Source: Lactifluus volemus (taxonomy: Eukaryota; Basidiomycota; Agaricomycetes; Russulales; Russulaceae). From it: a stretch of 64,000 nt of DNA. The translations under genes and the position numbers were made by a program. Below are positions 43,658 through 54,780 of the stretch, one piece after another. The DNA lies in assembly GCA_022376515.1 (NCBI GenBank), contig WTXI01000017.1, positions 248,001 through 312,000 of the forward strand, given 5' to 3'. Under the pieces are notes generated by a model that saw only the letters and a program-made list of their open reading frames with translations, had not been told where the DNA came from and did not search any database. Every line of letters starts with the position of its first letter. Position 1 is the stretch's first letter.

Positions 43658-43919
43658 ATGCCATCCCAACCTCACTCAAGGACTAATGTCGCGCGTATGC
43701 CCCTCTTCAATGGGTCTACACACATGCACATGGGTTAACTGCCTTATAGGAAGGGCCCTGTCTTTCTTCCACTTCTTTCGCAAAGACAGACCCCACCAAA
43801 ATGCAAGCAATATAACTCAGAAAACTCAGTCAAAGCCACAAATTAGCCAAACTGGGGATACCACCGAACGGAATCTCACGTGGAGGGAATGGTGTCAGAT
43901 GTGGGAGGACCGACGCTGA
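43658..43919 (+). CDS. Small spliced array protein, unit 6 copy (68 aa)
   Basis: Exons are 43658-43694 and 43750-43919. The intron runs GTATGCCC to CTTATAG. The product starts MPSQPHSRTNVARRALSF and ends NLTWREWCQMWEDRR. It carries the nine-residue deletion shared with units 4 and 7. The frame is intact. Confidence 0.65.
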
Positions 43920-45064
43920 CTTCCCGAGATTCAGTCAAAGGAGGGGGTTGCCTCCAAAAGAAGGACCAGAAGTCACCATTTCCCGAGCACCTTACCTATC
44001 CTCACACCATCGCTCGGTCTCTCAATGTACCTATGCACGATTCCTGATGCTGCGTTTTGATTCCTTCTAGACCGAATTGCGTGTATAATTGCTATAACTA
44101 TTGCTGTTTGTTAGCCGAGTCACCTTCTCATTTAGGGTGCTGAAGAAATACACGACTGATAAATGCGTTCCAAAGCAATCGAATCGCTTTAAGTAACTGA
44201 ATTACCGGGTTGCGAGCAGCCATCGTGTGGCTAGGCAGCAACGCATGGCGGTCAGGTGGTCGTACGCGGACGGGCCGGTGATTGGGTAAAAAACATCACG
44301 TGCCATTTCTTTAGGCGAGGGGCTACGCCTCAGGCCTCAGCTTCAGAGAGCACAGCGCCACCAAGGCGCGCAAAGCGATGGAGTAGCCTGTATACACAAC
44401 ACGAAAAACAAAAATAATGAGCGACAGACAACCCTTCGAATCGAATTCATCGGGGGTTGTAAGCGAGGTTCCAGCTTTCTTTCAGGGCCAGTCACTGGAT
44501 CTGGGAGGAACACGATATGAGAGAGAAGAGAAAGATCCCGCCTCCCTGTGGTGTACACCAAAGGTTGGTAGACAGTTTGTTCCCCATTGGTTGTTGACGG
44601 ATGATGATGCGTGGACGTTACAAACTCCCTCTTGTGTCGTGACTTTCCTATCATCTATGATCATTAGCTTGTACTTTGGAGAAATTGAGTCGAAAACAGT
44701 ACCGACCGTATTGAAGCTTCGCTTGTGGACATAACAAGGGTCCCCCAGTCTGGACTTTCTGCGTGACTGGTGACTGGCTGCTTTGTAGAGGAAGAGCACA
44801 TGTTCTACTGCAACCTTCGGCTACACTGACGAGACGTAGCATGCAAGCCCTCAGCCTCAGAGGGCCAGGAAGGGGGGCGTTGATGTGGTTCGATGTTGAT
44901 ATGGCGATGGAGATTATATAGAAAAGGATAGGATGACTTCGACTTACGACTGCATGCTACTGCATCTTCAAATACAAGTTCGTACCGATACGGTGTGAAG
45001 GAAGAAGGGGATGGAGGTTGCAACCGCTTTGCTAAGAAAAAAGGAAGAGGGGACAGAGAGACGT

Positions 45065-45310
45065 ACATCTCACCCGACCAAAAGAAACACACCAGGAATA
45101 ACTCATCGCGGCACAGCGAGCGACGTACTCGACATTGAAGAACGGCACGAGGCTGGTTTCAGGGCTGAATCAATGGGCCCCCCGGCAAGGAGTGGAACAC
45201 GGACACGGTCCTCAGTATGGTGACGGGTGGGGGGGAAGCACTGTGGCAAGAACGTGCACAAGCACCGCCGTGGGCGACGAGTTGGGCCGCTCGAACACGT
45301 TGTAGAGGTC
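45065..45310 (-). pseudogene. Kv-type potassium channel fragment, unit 6
   Basis: S1- and S2-like pieces on minus in shifted frames (SSPTAVLVHVLATVL-like and ETSLVPLFNVEYVAR-like), with the same layout as the other units. Confidence 0.45.
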
Positions 45311-45908
45311 CGGGAGATGACACATGGATGTGCGAATCGGGAAGGTGCTCTTCGTCGTGGGAATTTCGAGATCAGGTTCGTCGTCCCGCGGCAGACTGAC
45401 TTCTGTGGCGCAACATTCCCGCGCCTGCCCGACGACAGTCCTCTGCCAGTTTTCACTCTGAATGACTACAAAGAGATTTCAGAACATTTCATTTCATAAA
45501 CAAGTCTATGTCTTTTCAATAAACGTTTCATCTGCAGAAGCGAACAGTCACTTCACAATTTGCAGAGTGCATCTTGGCTTATTTTACCGAGTTGGTCGTT
45601 CTCAAGTTTTGTCCAACGCAAGCTCATGTGGAGAGGCATATAACGCCTTCATGGACTACCTCAACTGACACGACTAGTACAACCATGACAAATATCGATC
45701 TTCTCCAGGCCTACCGCGACTGCAAGAAAGCGTGGGTTCGTCTAATCTCTCCCTTGTATCCGTCGCATGCTAACTACTTCTTGAGATAGAGATATGCCAG
45801 GCTGACTGCCTCTCCGGTAGATATCAACTAACGCTCTATTGCCTTCTGCCTATCCTCAGAAACCCCACCGTTCATGCAGCAAGTTCCATCAACAATCCCA
45901 ACCAGGGG

Positions 45909-46312
45909 TCAGTACGTGTCAATATCCTTCTCCCCAGCTTGCATTTCACGCCCCGTACAACTGAAGGCTGCGGTGCAATTTATGTTCTACCTATGTCACA
46001 ATTCCGCTCAGTTTACCCTCTCCATACTCCGTCCTCGCTCATGGCACTCATATGAGAACTCGGAATTCGTGCCGAGTGACGTTCGTTACTTAACTTCCTC
46101 AACTTCCTCTCTTTTCCCATTCCCATCATTCTCACTTCTCGTTTCAGACTAGCCTGAGGAGAAAGCAGTGAGTGCTGTTTGGAGACTTGTCCTCCCATAT
46201 GATAGTAATTTGGGGAGACAAGTCTCCAAAAGCATCATCTCTAACCTTCAGACCACTCGGCTAGATGCTGTTATCTCAAGCTATCTTAGGGAGATGCGAT
46301 ATTCACACACGG
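45909..46312 (+). repeat. Segment shared with unit 2 (9763-10124)
   Basis: Same placement and content as the unit 2 segment. An additional stretch of about 45 bp near 46049-46093 is missing there. No gene is recognised. Confidence 0.7.
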
Positions 46313-46609
46313 ACTATCGCAGTTGCCACGCCAGATCAAATGACATGTGAGGACGGGATGTGCAGTTTCTCCACTTAGACCAACAAGTCGGCTTGCATTC
46401 GTTGCGATTTCAGCAAGCTCATACTCATTTGTGGTGCGTCGCTCCACGTGGGCGTTCACATCGAAAGCGATCGGAACATTAAGCCGCAATTTCCAAGAAA
46501 TTGCCAAAGGAAAGGGAAAGAATGTCGGGTGTGCCTCTGGATAGACAAGCGCGGTCGCAATCTCACATCCAAGGTCCTTGATGGCCCACTGCCTAGCTAA
46601 CGCGCAAAC

Positions 46610-46996
46610 GTCGCTCGACCCAGGTTCTCGCACGACACTCGTCCAGTACGCTCGGAAACGCTACTTTAAGAACCACAAGATGATGTCTGCGGTGGACAAG
46701 TTGCACAAAGCTGTACGTGAGCACGGCACCTCTCATCGTGTGGGCGCGCAGTACTGGTCTCGTAGTTCTCAACTTGCTCGACGCGTTCAAGGCAGGCATC
46801 CTAGGTGCCAGGGGGACAATCCAGTGCCCCTAGCAGCCCGGGATCCTTATGGGACACAGTTGTCAGAAGTGTGGAGACGGTCGTTGGTGGGGCTCAGGTT
46901 GCCCAGTCTGTGGGGAGCGACTTGAAGTCGGCCGCGGGACGCGTGCTACAGCAGCTTGTGACAGCATCCGTGCCTGGCGCTAATCGAATAACATGA
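46610..46996 (+). pseudogene. COQ6 C-terminal fragment, unit 6
   Basis: YARKRYFKNHKMMSAVDKLH with the same extra A as unit 1, so the continuation is frameshifted. The shared tail (SLWDTVVRSVETVVGGAQVA) is open to 46994. Confidence 0.65.
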
Positions 46997-47399
46997 GTTG
47001 GTTATGCAAAGATGGAGCGTGGTTTGAGGTCGCCATGATCCGGGCTATTTTTTTCCTTGGGGGATGTGCCAGGCGTGAACGTGGCTTACCATTCGAGGAG
47101 CTAAATACATTTAAACCTGATGACATAGCCGACTAGCCTTGATCAGTTGATCGCGCGATTCCTTTTTTGGAATCCGCAATTATATGGCGCTCGGCAACAT
47201 AAGCTACAGGGCAAGTGAGGGTAGGGTCTCACAACCGGTGTGAAGTGGGATAGGCATGCGCCCCATTGCCCACGCGATCGTGCGGTACATGTGATCAGAC
47301 TGATACTGCTAGTACAGGTGATTGATGTAACAAGTGGGGTACATGGCGAAGAAGATAAAGAGACTAGAGAGGAAAGCGACAGATGACGTGACCCTTTTA

Positions 47400-47622
47400 T
47401 ACTTGGCTTGGTATTGTTGTCCCTGTCCTTCGCATGCTACTCGTTTTCTTCAAGTTCTGGACCCTTTGTGAATGTTGAACTGCAAAGGAGGAAACCATCT
47501 GGTCTACTCGACAGAAACACCACACCATTATGACGATTTATCATAATTTAACGTGAAGGACGATGTAGCCTTGACCATTAGGCTACGACTGTGAGAAGCG
47601 CCCGTGATATTAGGATTCAAAG
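47400..47622 (-). repeat. Promoter-like segment, inverted partner of 38828-39110
   Basis: Read on minus it contains GAATCCTAATATCACGGGCG and, further on, GTATAAAAGGGTCACGT. It is a diverged inverted copy of the unit 4 segment. No coding sequence is attached. Confidence 0.65.
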
Positions 47623-48031
47623 AAGTCAGAATTGGGGGTTCGCAAATTACAAATCTTGAATCGAATAATGATCGGCCGCTTTCGGAGGCGGATGTTGTTT
47701 AATTGCTTCCGGAGAGATGAATGTACTTGTAGCTTGGGATCGAGTCGGGAAATCCACTGAAAAAAAATTTTTTATGCAACGAAACATCCACTTACATACA
47801 CCACTTGGGCCGAATCAGAGGGGAGTGGTCAGGCAGCCACGGAACAGAGCGACGAATGAACAAGAAAACAGAACAACGGAACTATCACATCCGGATTGGA
47901 AATTCAGGGATGAGTGCTCTGCCTAGAAGCTGGGGGCCCTGCCAGCTCATCCTATTAATTTTCTCGCTCATCCTATCTCATCAACCAAGCCCTCACAACA
48001 CCTACACTATCCCCAACAATTCATACAGCCT

Positions 48032-48293
48032 ATGCCATCCCAACCTCACTCGGGGACTAATGTCACACGTATGCCCCTCTTCAACAGGTCTAAACACATT
48101 CACATAGGCTAACTGCCTTATAGGAAGGGCCCTGTCTTTCTTCCACTTCTTTCGCAAAGACAGATCCCAGCAAAAGCCAAGCAAGATAACTCAGAAAACC
48201 CAGTCAAAGCCGCAAATTGGCCAGACTGGTAATACCACCGAACGGAATCTCACCTGGAGGGAATGGTGTCAGATGTGGGAGGACCGGCGCTGA
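48032..48293 (+). CDS. Small spliced array protein, unit 7 copy (68 aa)
   Basis: Exons are 48032-48068 and 48124-48293. The intron runs GTATGCCC to CTTATAG with GCTAAC. The product starts MPSQPHSGTNVTRRALSF and ends NLTWREWCQMWEDRR. It has the nine-residue deletion of units 4 and 6. The frame is intact. Confidence 0.65.
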
Positions 48294-49300
48294 CTTCCCG
48301 AGATTCAGTCAAAGGAGGGGGTTGCCCCCAAAAGAAGGACCAGAAGTCACCATTTCCCGAGCACCTCACCTACCTCATACTATCGCTTGGTCTTTATCTC
48401 AATGTACCTATACACGATTCCTGATGCTGCATTTTGATCGTTCTAGACCGAATTGCGTGTCTAATTGGTATAACTATTGCTGTTTGTTAGCAGAGTCACC
48501 ATCTCATTTACTGTGATGAAGAAGTACATGACCGATAAATGCGTTCCAAAGCAATCGAATTACTTTAAGCAATTGAATTCTCGGGTTGCAAGCGCGCATT
48601 TTTACCGGTCCGCGACGGGCCGGGTATTGGGTAAAAAACATCACGTGCCATTTCTTTAGGAGGGCCAGGCCTCAGGCCTCAGCAATCGCGGTCTGCTGGT
48701 AACGACAGTTTCTTCTCCGCTATTTTTGCTTGCAAGGGCTGTGCATCATGAAAAAGCTGTATTCTGAGAGAGCGCAGCGCCGCCAAGGCGCGCAAAGCGA
48801 TGGAGTAGCCTGTATACACAACACGAAAAACAAAAATGATGACAACCCTTGGAATCGAACTGATCGGTGGTTGTAAGCGAGGTTCCAGCTTTCTTGAAAG
48901 GCCAGTCACTGGATCTGGGAGGAACACGATATGAGAGAGAAGAGAAAGATTCCGCCTCCCTGTGCTGGACACCGAAGGTTGGGTGACGGATGATGATGCG
49001 TGGACGTAACAAACTCCCTCTTGTATCCTAATTTTCCTATCATCTATGATCGTTAGTTTGTACTTTGGCGGAATCGAGTCGAAAACTGTACCGACCGTAT
49101 TGAAGGTTCGCTTGTGGACCTTACAAGGGTCCCCCAGTCGGGACTTTCTGCGTGACTGGTGACCTGCTGCTTTATAGTGGAAGAGGGCATGTTCTACTGC
49201 AACCTTCGGCTACACAGACACGAGACGTAGCATGCAAGCCCTCAGCCTCGAGGGCCCAGAAGGGGGGCTTTGATATGTCAAGTGGTTCAATGTTGATATA

Positions 49301-49330
49301 GAGATGGAGATGGAGATGGAGATGGAGATT
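49301..49330 (+). repeat. GAGATG minisatellite, about five copies
   Basis: Perfect six-base repeats lie at the place where other units have a single GGCGATGGAGATTATATAG. Confidence 0.9.
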
Positions 49331-49479
49331 ATATAGAAAAGGATAGGATGTCTTCGACTTACGACTGCATGCTACGGCATCTTCAATCACAAGTTCGTAC
49401 CGATACGATGTGACAGCTACAGTAAGTTAGGAGAAAGCGACAGCCGCTTAGCTATAAAAAAAAAGGAAGAGGGGACAGA

Positions 49480-49725
49480 GCGACGTACCCCAACCAAAAG
49501 AAGCAGACGAAGAATAGCTCGTCACAGCACAGCGAGCGACGTACTCGACGGTGAAGAGCAGCACGAGGCTGGTTTCAGGGCTGAATCAATGGGCCCCCGG
49601 AAAGGAGTGGAATACGGGCATGGTCTCCAGTATGGTGACGAGCGGGGAAAAAGTGATGAGCACCGTAGCAAGGACATGCACAAGCACCGCCGTGGGCGAG
49701 GGCCGCTCGAGCAGGTTGTAGGGGA
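49480..49725 (-). pseudogene. Kv-type potassium channel fragment, unit 7
   Basis: On minus, LLERPSPTAVLVHVLATVLI then TFSPLVTILETMPVFHSF (S1-like). The S2-like sequence is in another frame. Confidence 0.5.
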
Positions 49726-49942
49726 GATGACACATGATGTGCGAATCGGGAAGGTGCTCTTCATCGTGGGAATTTCGAGATCGGGAGTCCGTGAGCGATC
49801 CTACACACTGACTCCAGGCGCAACCTTTCTCCCAATGCCCGACGACAGTCCTCTGCCAGTTTTTCATTCCGAAAACTACAAAGATAAATGAACCTATGTC
49901 TTTTCAAAAAACACTTTTCATCTGCCGAAGCGATCAGTCACT

Positions 49943-50085
49943 TGTCATGGTCGTACTAGTCGTGTCGGTTGAGGTAATCAGTGAATGGGTTAGATGCCTC
50001 TCCACATGAGCTTGGACAAAACTTGAGAACGATCAAATCGGTAAAACAAGCCAAGACGCACTCTGGAAACCGTGAAATGTCGATC
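49943..50085. repeat. 143-bp inversion within unit 7
   Basis: From CATGGTCGTACTAGTCGTG to ACTCTGGAAACCGTGAAATG the sequence is the reverse complement of the segment that is forward in other units (for example about 1649-1790). The flanks on both sides remain in normal orientation. Confidence 0.85.
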
Positions 50086-50589
50086 CTACCGCGACTGCAA
50101 GAAAGCGTCTGTTGGTCTAATCGCTCCCTTGTATCCGTCGCATGCTAACTGCTTCTTGAGATAGACCCCCACCGTTCGTGCAGCAAGTTCCATTAACAAT
50201 CTCAACCGGGGTCAGCACGCGGACGATCGTAGTTGCCACGCCAGATCAAATGACATGTTAGGACGGGATATGCAGTTTCTCCACCTTTGAACCAACAAGT
50301 CGGCTTGCGTTCGTTGCGACTTTAGCAAGCTCATACTCATTTGTGGTGCATCGCTCCACGTGGGCGTTCATATCGAAAACGATCGGAACATTAAGCCACA
50401 GTTTCCAAAGAAATTGCCAAAAGAAAGAGAAAGAATGGCGGGTGTGTCGAGGACAGACGAGCGCGGTCGCAATCTCGCACCCAAATACATGTGAGGTTTG
50501 GACACCCGAACAGTTCGATAGGCTTGTACAAGTCTAAAAAGGTTTCCTTCAGGTTCCTGATGGCTCACTGCCTAGCTAACGCAAAGGTC

Positions 50590-50963
50590 GCTCGACCCAG
50601 GTTCTTACACGACACTCGTCCCGTATGCTTGGGAACGTTCCTTTGAGAACCACGAGATGGTGGAAAAGATGGACAAGCTGTACGCGAGCACGGCACCTCC
50701 CATCATGTGGGCACGCAGTGCTGGGCTCGAAGTTCTCAACTAGTTCGACGCGTTCAAGGCGGGCGTCCTAGGTGCATCAAGTGGACAATCCAACATCTCT
50801 AGCAGCCCAGGATTCTTATGGGATACAGTTGCCAGAGGTGTGGAGACGGTCGTTGGCGGGCTCAGGTTGCCGAGGCTGTGGGGAGTGTTTGAAGTTGTCT
50901 GCGGGGCGCGCGCTACAGCAGCTTGCGACAACATCCGTGCCTGGGGCTGATCGAAAATCATGA
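50590..50963 (+). pseudogene. COQ6 C-terminal fragment, unit 7
   Basis: Decayed reading of PYAWERSFENHEM-like sequence, YASTAPPIMWARSAGLEVLN then a TAG stop, followed by the shared tail. It is more degraded than in other units. Confidence 0.55.
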
Positions 50964-51489
50964 ATTGATTTTGCAGAGATGGAAGCGGGGATTGAGGCCG
51001 TCACGATGCGAGCTATTTTTTGCCCTGGGAGATGGCTGGGCGTGAATGTGGCTTAGCATTCGAGGAACCACCCATCTTCAATGCATTTTAATCTGATAGC
51101 ACGGCCTTGATTAGTTGACCGCGAGAATTTTTGTTTTTTGGAATCCGCATTTATATAGCGCTTGATGTTGGCAAAAACAAAGACGCGCCCAGCAACATAA
51201 GCTACAGTGACAAAGTGAGGGTGGATGGGCATGCGCCCAATTAACCACGCGATCGTTGTGTACTGATACTGCTAAGATACTGCTAGTAATGCAACACTTT
51301 TTTAGATTTACTTGTAGCTTTGGATCGAGTCGGGACATCCATTGAAAACCTTTTTTATGCAATGATATATACGAATTCAGTTCGAAACACCCACTTAAAT
51401 ACACCACTTTTGGGCCGAATCAGGGTGGAGGGCTAAGTCGAAGAAGGCCTAGGCTTATTCACCCCAAGGGGGTGAAATCTGAGATCAAA

Positions 51490-51713
51490 AGGCAAGTTTT
51501 ACGACCAAGCCAAAAAGGCAAAACTTGTAGATGGGCAACATGATGGGTAGCATATTCGATAAGGGGCAGTCTGGAGGAAGATGCGATGTTCTTGAAGGGC
51601 CCCCTTGACGAGCTTGCACTGCTCGAAATCGAGTTCTATCACCGCTTTTTGTAAGTAGCGCACGCCTCCATGTACGAGCTTGGTCGACTTTGATGACGTT
51701 CCTGCGGGTGGAA
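51490..51713 (-). pseudogene. Mitochondrial glycerol-3-phosphate dehydrogenase (GUT2-like) fragment
   Basis: The minus strand reads AGTSSKSTKLVHGGVRYLQK, then AVIELDFEQCKLVKGALQEH and IFLQTAPY. After a frame change comes NMLPIMLPIYKFCLFGLVVK. SSKSTKLxHGGxRYL is the signature block of FAD-dependent glycerol-3-phosphate dehydrogenase of the inner mitochondrial membrane. Only about 75 residues near the N-terminal FAD domain are present, with one frameshift. It is absent from the other units, so it was captured into this one. Confidence 0.85.
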
Positions 51714-51859
51714 GTGGCACGAATTGGAAATTCTCCTCCGAGGTACTCTGTTTATAAGCCCCCAGAAGCTCATCCTATTAATTTTCCCGCTTATCCTCAT
51801 CCCATCTCATCAACTAAGCCCTCACAACACTACCCGATCCCCAACAATTCATACGGCCC

Positions 51860-52136
51860 ATGCCATCCCAACCTCACTCGGGGACTAATGAATGTCACAC
51901 GTATGCCCCGCTTCAACAGGTCTACACAGATGCACTAGGTTAACTGCCTTATAGGAAGGGCCCTGTCTTTCTTCCACTTCTTTCACAAAGACAGATCCCA
52001 CCGAAAGCCAAGTGAGATAACTCAGAAAGCTCAGTCAGAGCCGCAAATTGGCCAGACTGGGGGTTCTGTCGTCGCGAAGATTCCGTCAGATGCGGCCGAA
52101 AGGAATCTCACGTGAAAGGAATGGTGTAAGATGTGG
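51860..52136 (+). pseudogene. Small spliced array gene, unit 8 copy, broken
   Basis: Exon 1 has a 4-nt duplication (ACTAATGAATGTC) that shifts the frame, and exon 2 has ACG TGA in place of ACG TGG and a TAA soon after. The TATAAG box and the intron are still present. It is the only one of nine complete copies that is broken. Confidence 0.75.
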
Positions 52137-52779
52137 GAGGGCCGACGGTGATTTCCCGAGATTCAGTCAAAGGAGGGGGTTGCCTTCAACAGGAGGGCCA
52201 GAAGTTACCATTCCCCGAGTACCTTACCTGTCCTCCACACCGTCGTTCTGTCTTTATCTACATGCGCCTATACATGAGCCATGATGCTGCGTGTCTAATT
52301 GCTATAACCATCGCCGTTGGTTAGCCGAGTCAACGCTCATTACAGCGCAGCAGAAGTATATGCCCGATACACGCATCCCGAAGCCATGATTCAATCCAAT
52401 CACTTTATAATTCTCGCGTTGCGAGCAACCATTGGTCTGTGACTAGGCAGCAGGGTAGAATTTAGCGGTCCAGTGGTATGGACGCGTACCGTAACGCCCA
52501 CTGTCCATGCGCGGCGGACGGTAAAGAAGTCACGTGCCATTTCGGCTGTGAGAAAGCGCCTTAAAGGTGGTTGTTCCTCCCCAGTGTTTGAGACAAGCCA
52601 GGCTAGAGTCTAGTCCCCGGCAATATATGGGTATGGGGTCTGCTGTCTGCTGGGTCGGTGTGGGGTGGGCAATCTTTTTTTCTCCACAACTTTTGCTCCT
52701 CATCCTTGCATGGTTGTACATTATGACTGTCTTCACAGAGAACATACCGTGTTGAGGGTTCGATGGTGACATCATTACA

Positions 52780-53100
52780 AGGCCAGGAGTGGAACACGGG
52801 CATGGTGTCCTGAGACTTGGGCAAGGACTGCATTGTAGGGTCAGGAACAGGGTGCCGTAACCGAAGCGACGGTCCTGGACGCCATCGAGCGCGGACGGAT
52901 GATACGGGGCTAAGTGACACGAATAAGCCCACGCAGATAGCGCCGCAGAAAGCGTGCCCGGACATTATGCATCCATGAGCCCAAAGAATGGGGTAGTTGG
53001 TCTCTCCAGTTCCGGCCGCGTGCAGGAGCTGTGGTAAAAAGTCGAGAGCACCGCTTGTCACCCAAGAATGCGATGATTGGCGCACGTAACAAGAACATGC
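52780..53100 (-). other. Unrecognised insert in unit 8
   Basis: The minus strand has open, protein-like stretches (DFLPQLLHAAGTGETNYPIL and HGCIMSGHAFCGAICVGLFV) not found in other units. It could be another captured exon of a membrane protein. No family is assigned. Confidence 0.35.
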
Positions 53101-54014
53101 ACAGGCACCTGGCACCGAGTTGATGATTGGCCTGTCTTACCTGTCACATGATGTACTATTCCGCGAAACCGGAAAATACTCTTCATCGTGGGAATTTCGA
53201 GAGTCCGTCGGGCGCGGTAGATTGCCTCGGACTCTGGGCGCAACATACAGTGCCCGCCGTTCTACGACAGTCCTCTATGTATTTTCAACAAAAATTTTCA
53301 TTTTCAGAAGCGAACAGTCACTTCTCAACTTGCAGAGTGCGTATTGGCTCGTTTTACCGACTCGGTCGTTCTTATGTTTTGTCCAACTCAAGCTCATGTG
53401 GAGAGGCATCTAACGCAGTCATGGATTGCTTCCGAGTCAACTGACACAACTAGTATGACTGTGACAAATGTCTCGATATTTTCTAGGACTACTGTGACTG
53501 CAAGTAATTTTGGGTTCGTCTAATCGCTCCCTTGTATTCGTCGCATGCTACTAGTAACTGCTTCTCGAGATAGAGAAAGGCAAGGCCTACAGCCGCGCCG
53601 GAGGATATTAATCAACTACTTTTGCCTTCTGCCTATCCTCAGAAGCCCCACCGCTCATACACCAAGTTCCATTAACAGCCCAAATCGGGGTCAGTCGGGA
53701 CCGCCTCTCCGCGGGGTACTACGAGCAGACAACCCTTCTACTAGTACCGCAGCCTCAGGGTCATCTCGTTACCACGCTAGGTCAAGCTCTCCTCGTGATA
53801 CATAGCTGGCCAGGTGTCACCCCTCGTGGCAGCCTTCGTGGGCCCCGTTGACACCACCAATCCCTTCTTTCAGCACAGCAAGACCGAAGCCTGCCCACAG
53901 CGGATTTCCGGACCGGCCCGGTAAAAGGAGACCGCAGGCTCACAGCAAGCACTCAATCGCCAAATTTGGGTCATTAGGCGATCACGAATCCGCCTTATTT
54001 GTATGATCTGATGA

Positions 54015-54658
54015 GCTGTGCAGGGAATAGTTGGGTTCGGCGCCGGCATGATGTCTGATTGTGTCAACCAACCCCCGGGGTATTGTCCCTTATTCTAGAC
54101 GGTGACCTGCACTACCGGATCACGCCAGCCAGGAGCGATGGAAGTGTGGCGGGTCTATCTAAAACTCAGACAAAGGTGTCCAAATTCGAGGTTCGCGAGG
54201 TAGCGCGGAAGAAGGCTAAGAGGAGCGAGTACTAGTAGAATTGAACGAAAAAGTCGGTGTCACATTGTGTAAAGTAAACGCGAAAACCACGTTTGTGTAC
54301 GTGCAGTGCCACGTTACCGTAGCGATTATTTTGTCTCTCGAACTGGTCAGCTCTCTATCGTAGTCCTACTTTGTCATAAACACGTCACTGCTATCACATA
54401 CTGTGCCACCCGCAAGCAAGATTTGGGCTAACGGCGTTGGCATTTCTGGTACGTAAGCCGGTCGGTCGATCATCTAAATAACTCTTCAATTGATTCTTAA
54501 TAACTATATTACCGAGGGAAGGGTCGTGACGCATGATCATTTGTCCAGGTTGTTAGTGCAGGTCACCATCTGGAATCTTCAGAGGGGACAATACCCCGGG
54601 GTTTGGTTGATACAATCAGCCATCATGCCGGCGCCGAACCCAATTATCCCTGCACAGC
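54015..54658. mobile_element. Foldback/MITE-like element with 100-bp inverted arms
   Basis: Left arm 54015-54114 (GCTGTGCAGGGAATAG to GGTGACCTGCACTA) and right arm 54554-54658 (TAGTGCAGGTCACC to CCCTGCACAGC) are reverse complements with a few mismatches. About 440 bp of non-coding sequence lies between. No clear target duplication is seen. It is a probable non-autonomous DNA element. Confidence 0.75.
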
Positions 54659-54780
54659 ATCATTAAGCCGCCGCGATATATATATATAGATAGATAGATC
54701 GCGTAAATGTTGTTTTCACGTTGTTGCTTGGGACGTTTCTCGCGGCCTGTTCACCATATTGAGTTTAAACTCGATTAATT

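Larger units (their letters stand above)
43571..47900 (+). repeat. Tandem array unit 6
   Basis: About 4.3 kb with the small gene (43658-43919), Kv-like (45065-45310) and COQ6-like (46610-46996) fragments, and the extra segment shared with unit 2 (45909-46312). From 43925 to 45060 no gene is recognised. A minus-read promoter-like copy lies at 47400-47622. Confidence 0.85.
47901..51740 (+). repeat. Tandem array unit 7
   Basis: About 3.8 kb with the small gene (48032-48293), Kv-like (49480-49725) and COQ6-like (50590-50963) fragments, an inversion (49943-50085), a short minisatellite and a captured GUT2 piece (51490-51713). From 48300 to 49480 no gene is recognised. Confidence 0.85.
51741..54780 (+). 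repeat. Tandem array unit 8 (degraded)
   Basis: About 3.0 kb. It contains a broken small gene (51860-52136), an unrecognised insert (52780-53100) where the Kv-like fragment should be, and unit-conserved sequence (53120-53700). The COQ6 region is absent. A 644-bp foldback element is at 54015-54658. From 53700 to 54014 no gene is recognised. AT and GATA microsatellite sequence lies at 54676-54700. Confidence 0.75.

Noticed and set aside
44417..44734. 105-codon plus open stretch in unit 6 (MSDRQPFESNSSGVV start)
   Set aside because: Equivalent positions in units 0, 4 and 7 carry stops or indels, so it is probably not a conserved gene.
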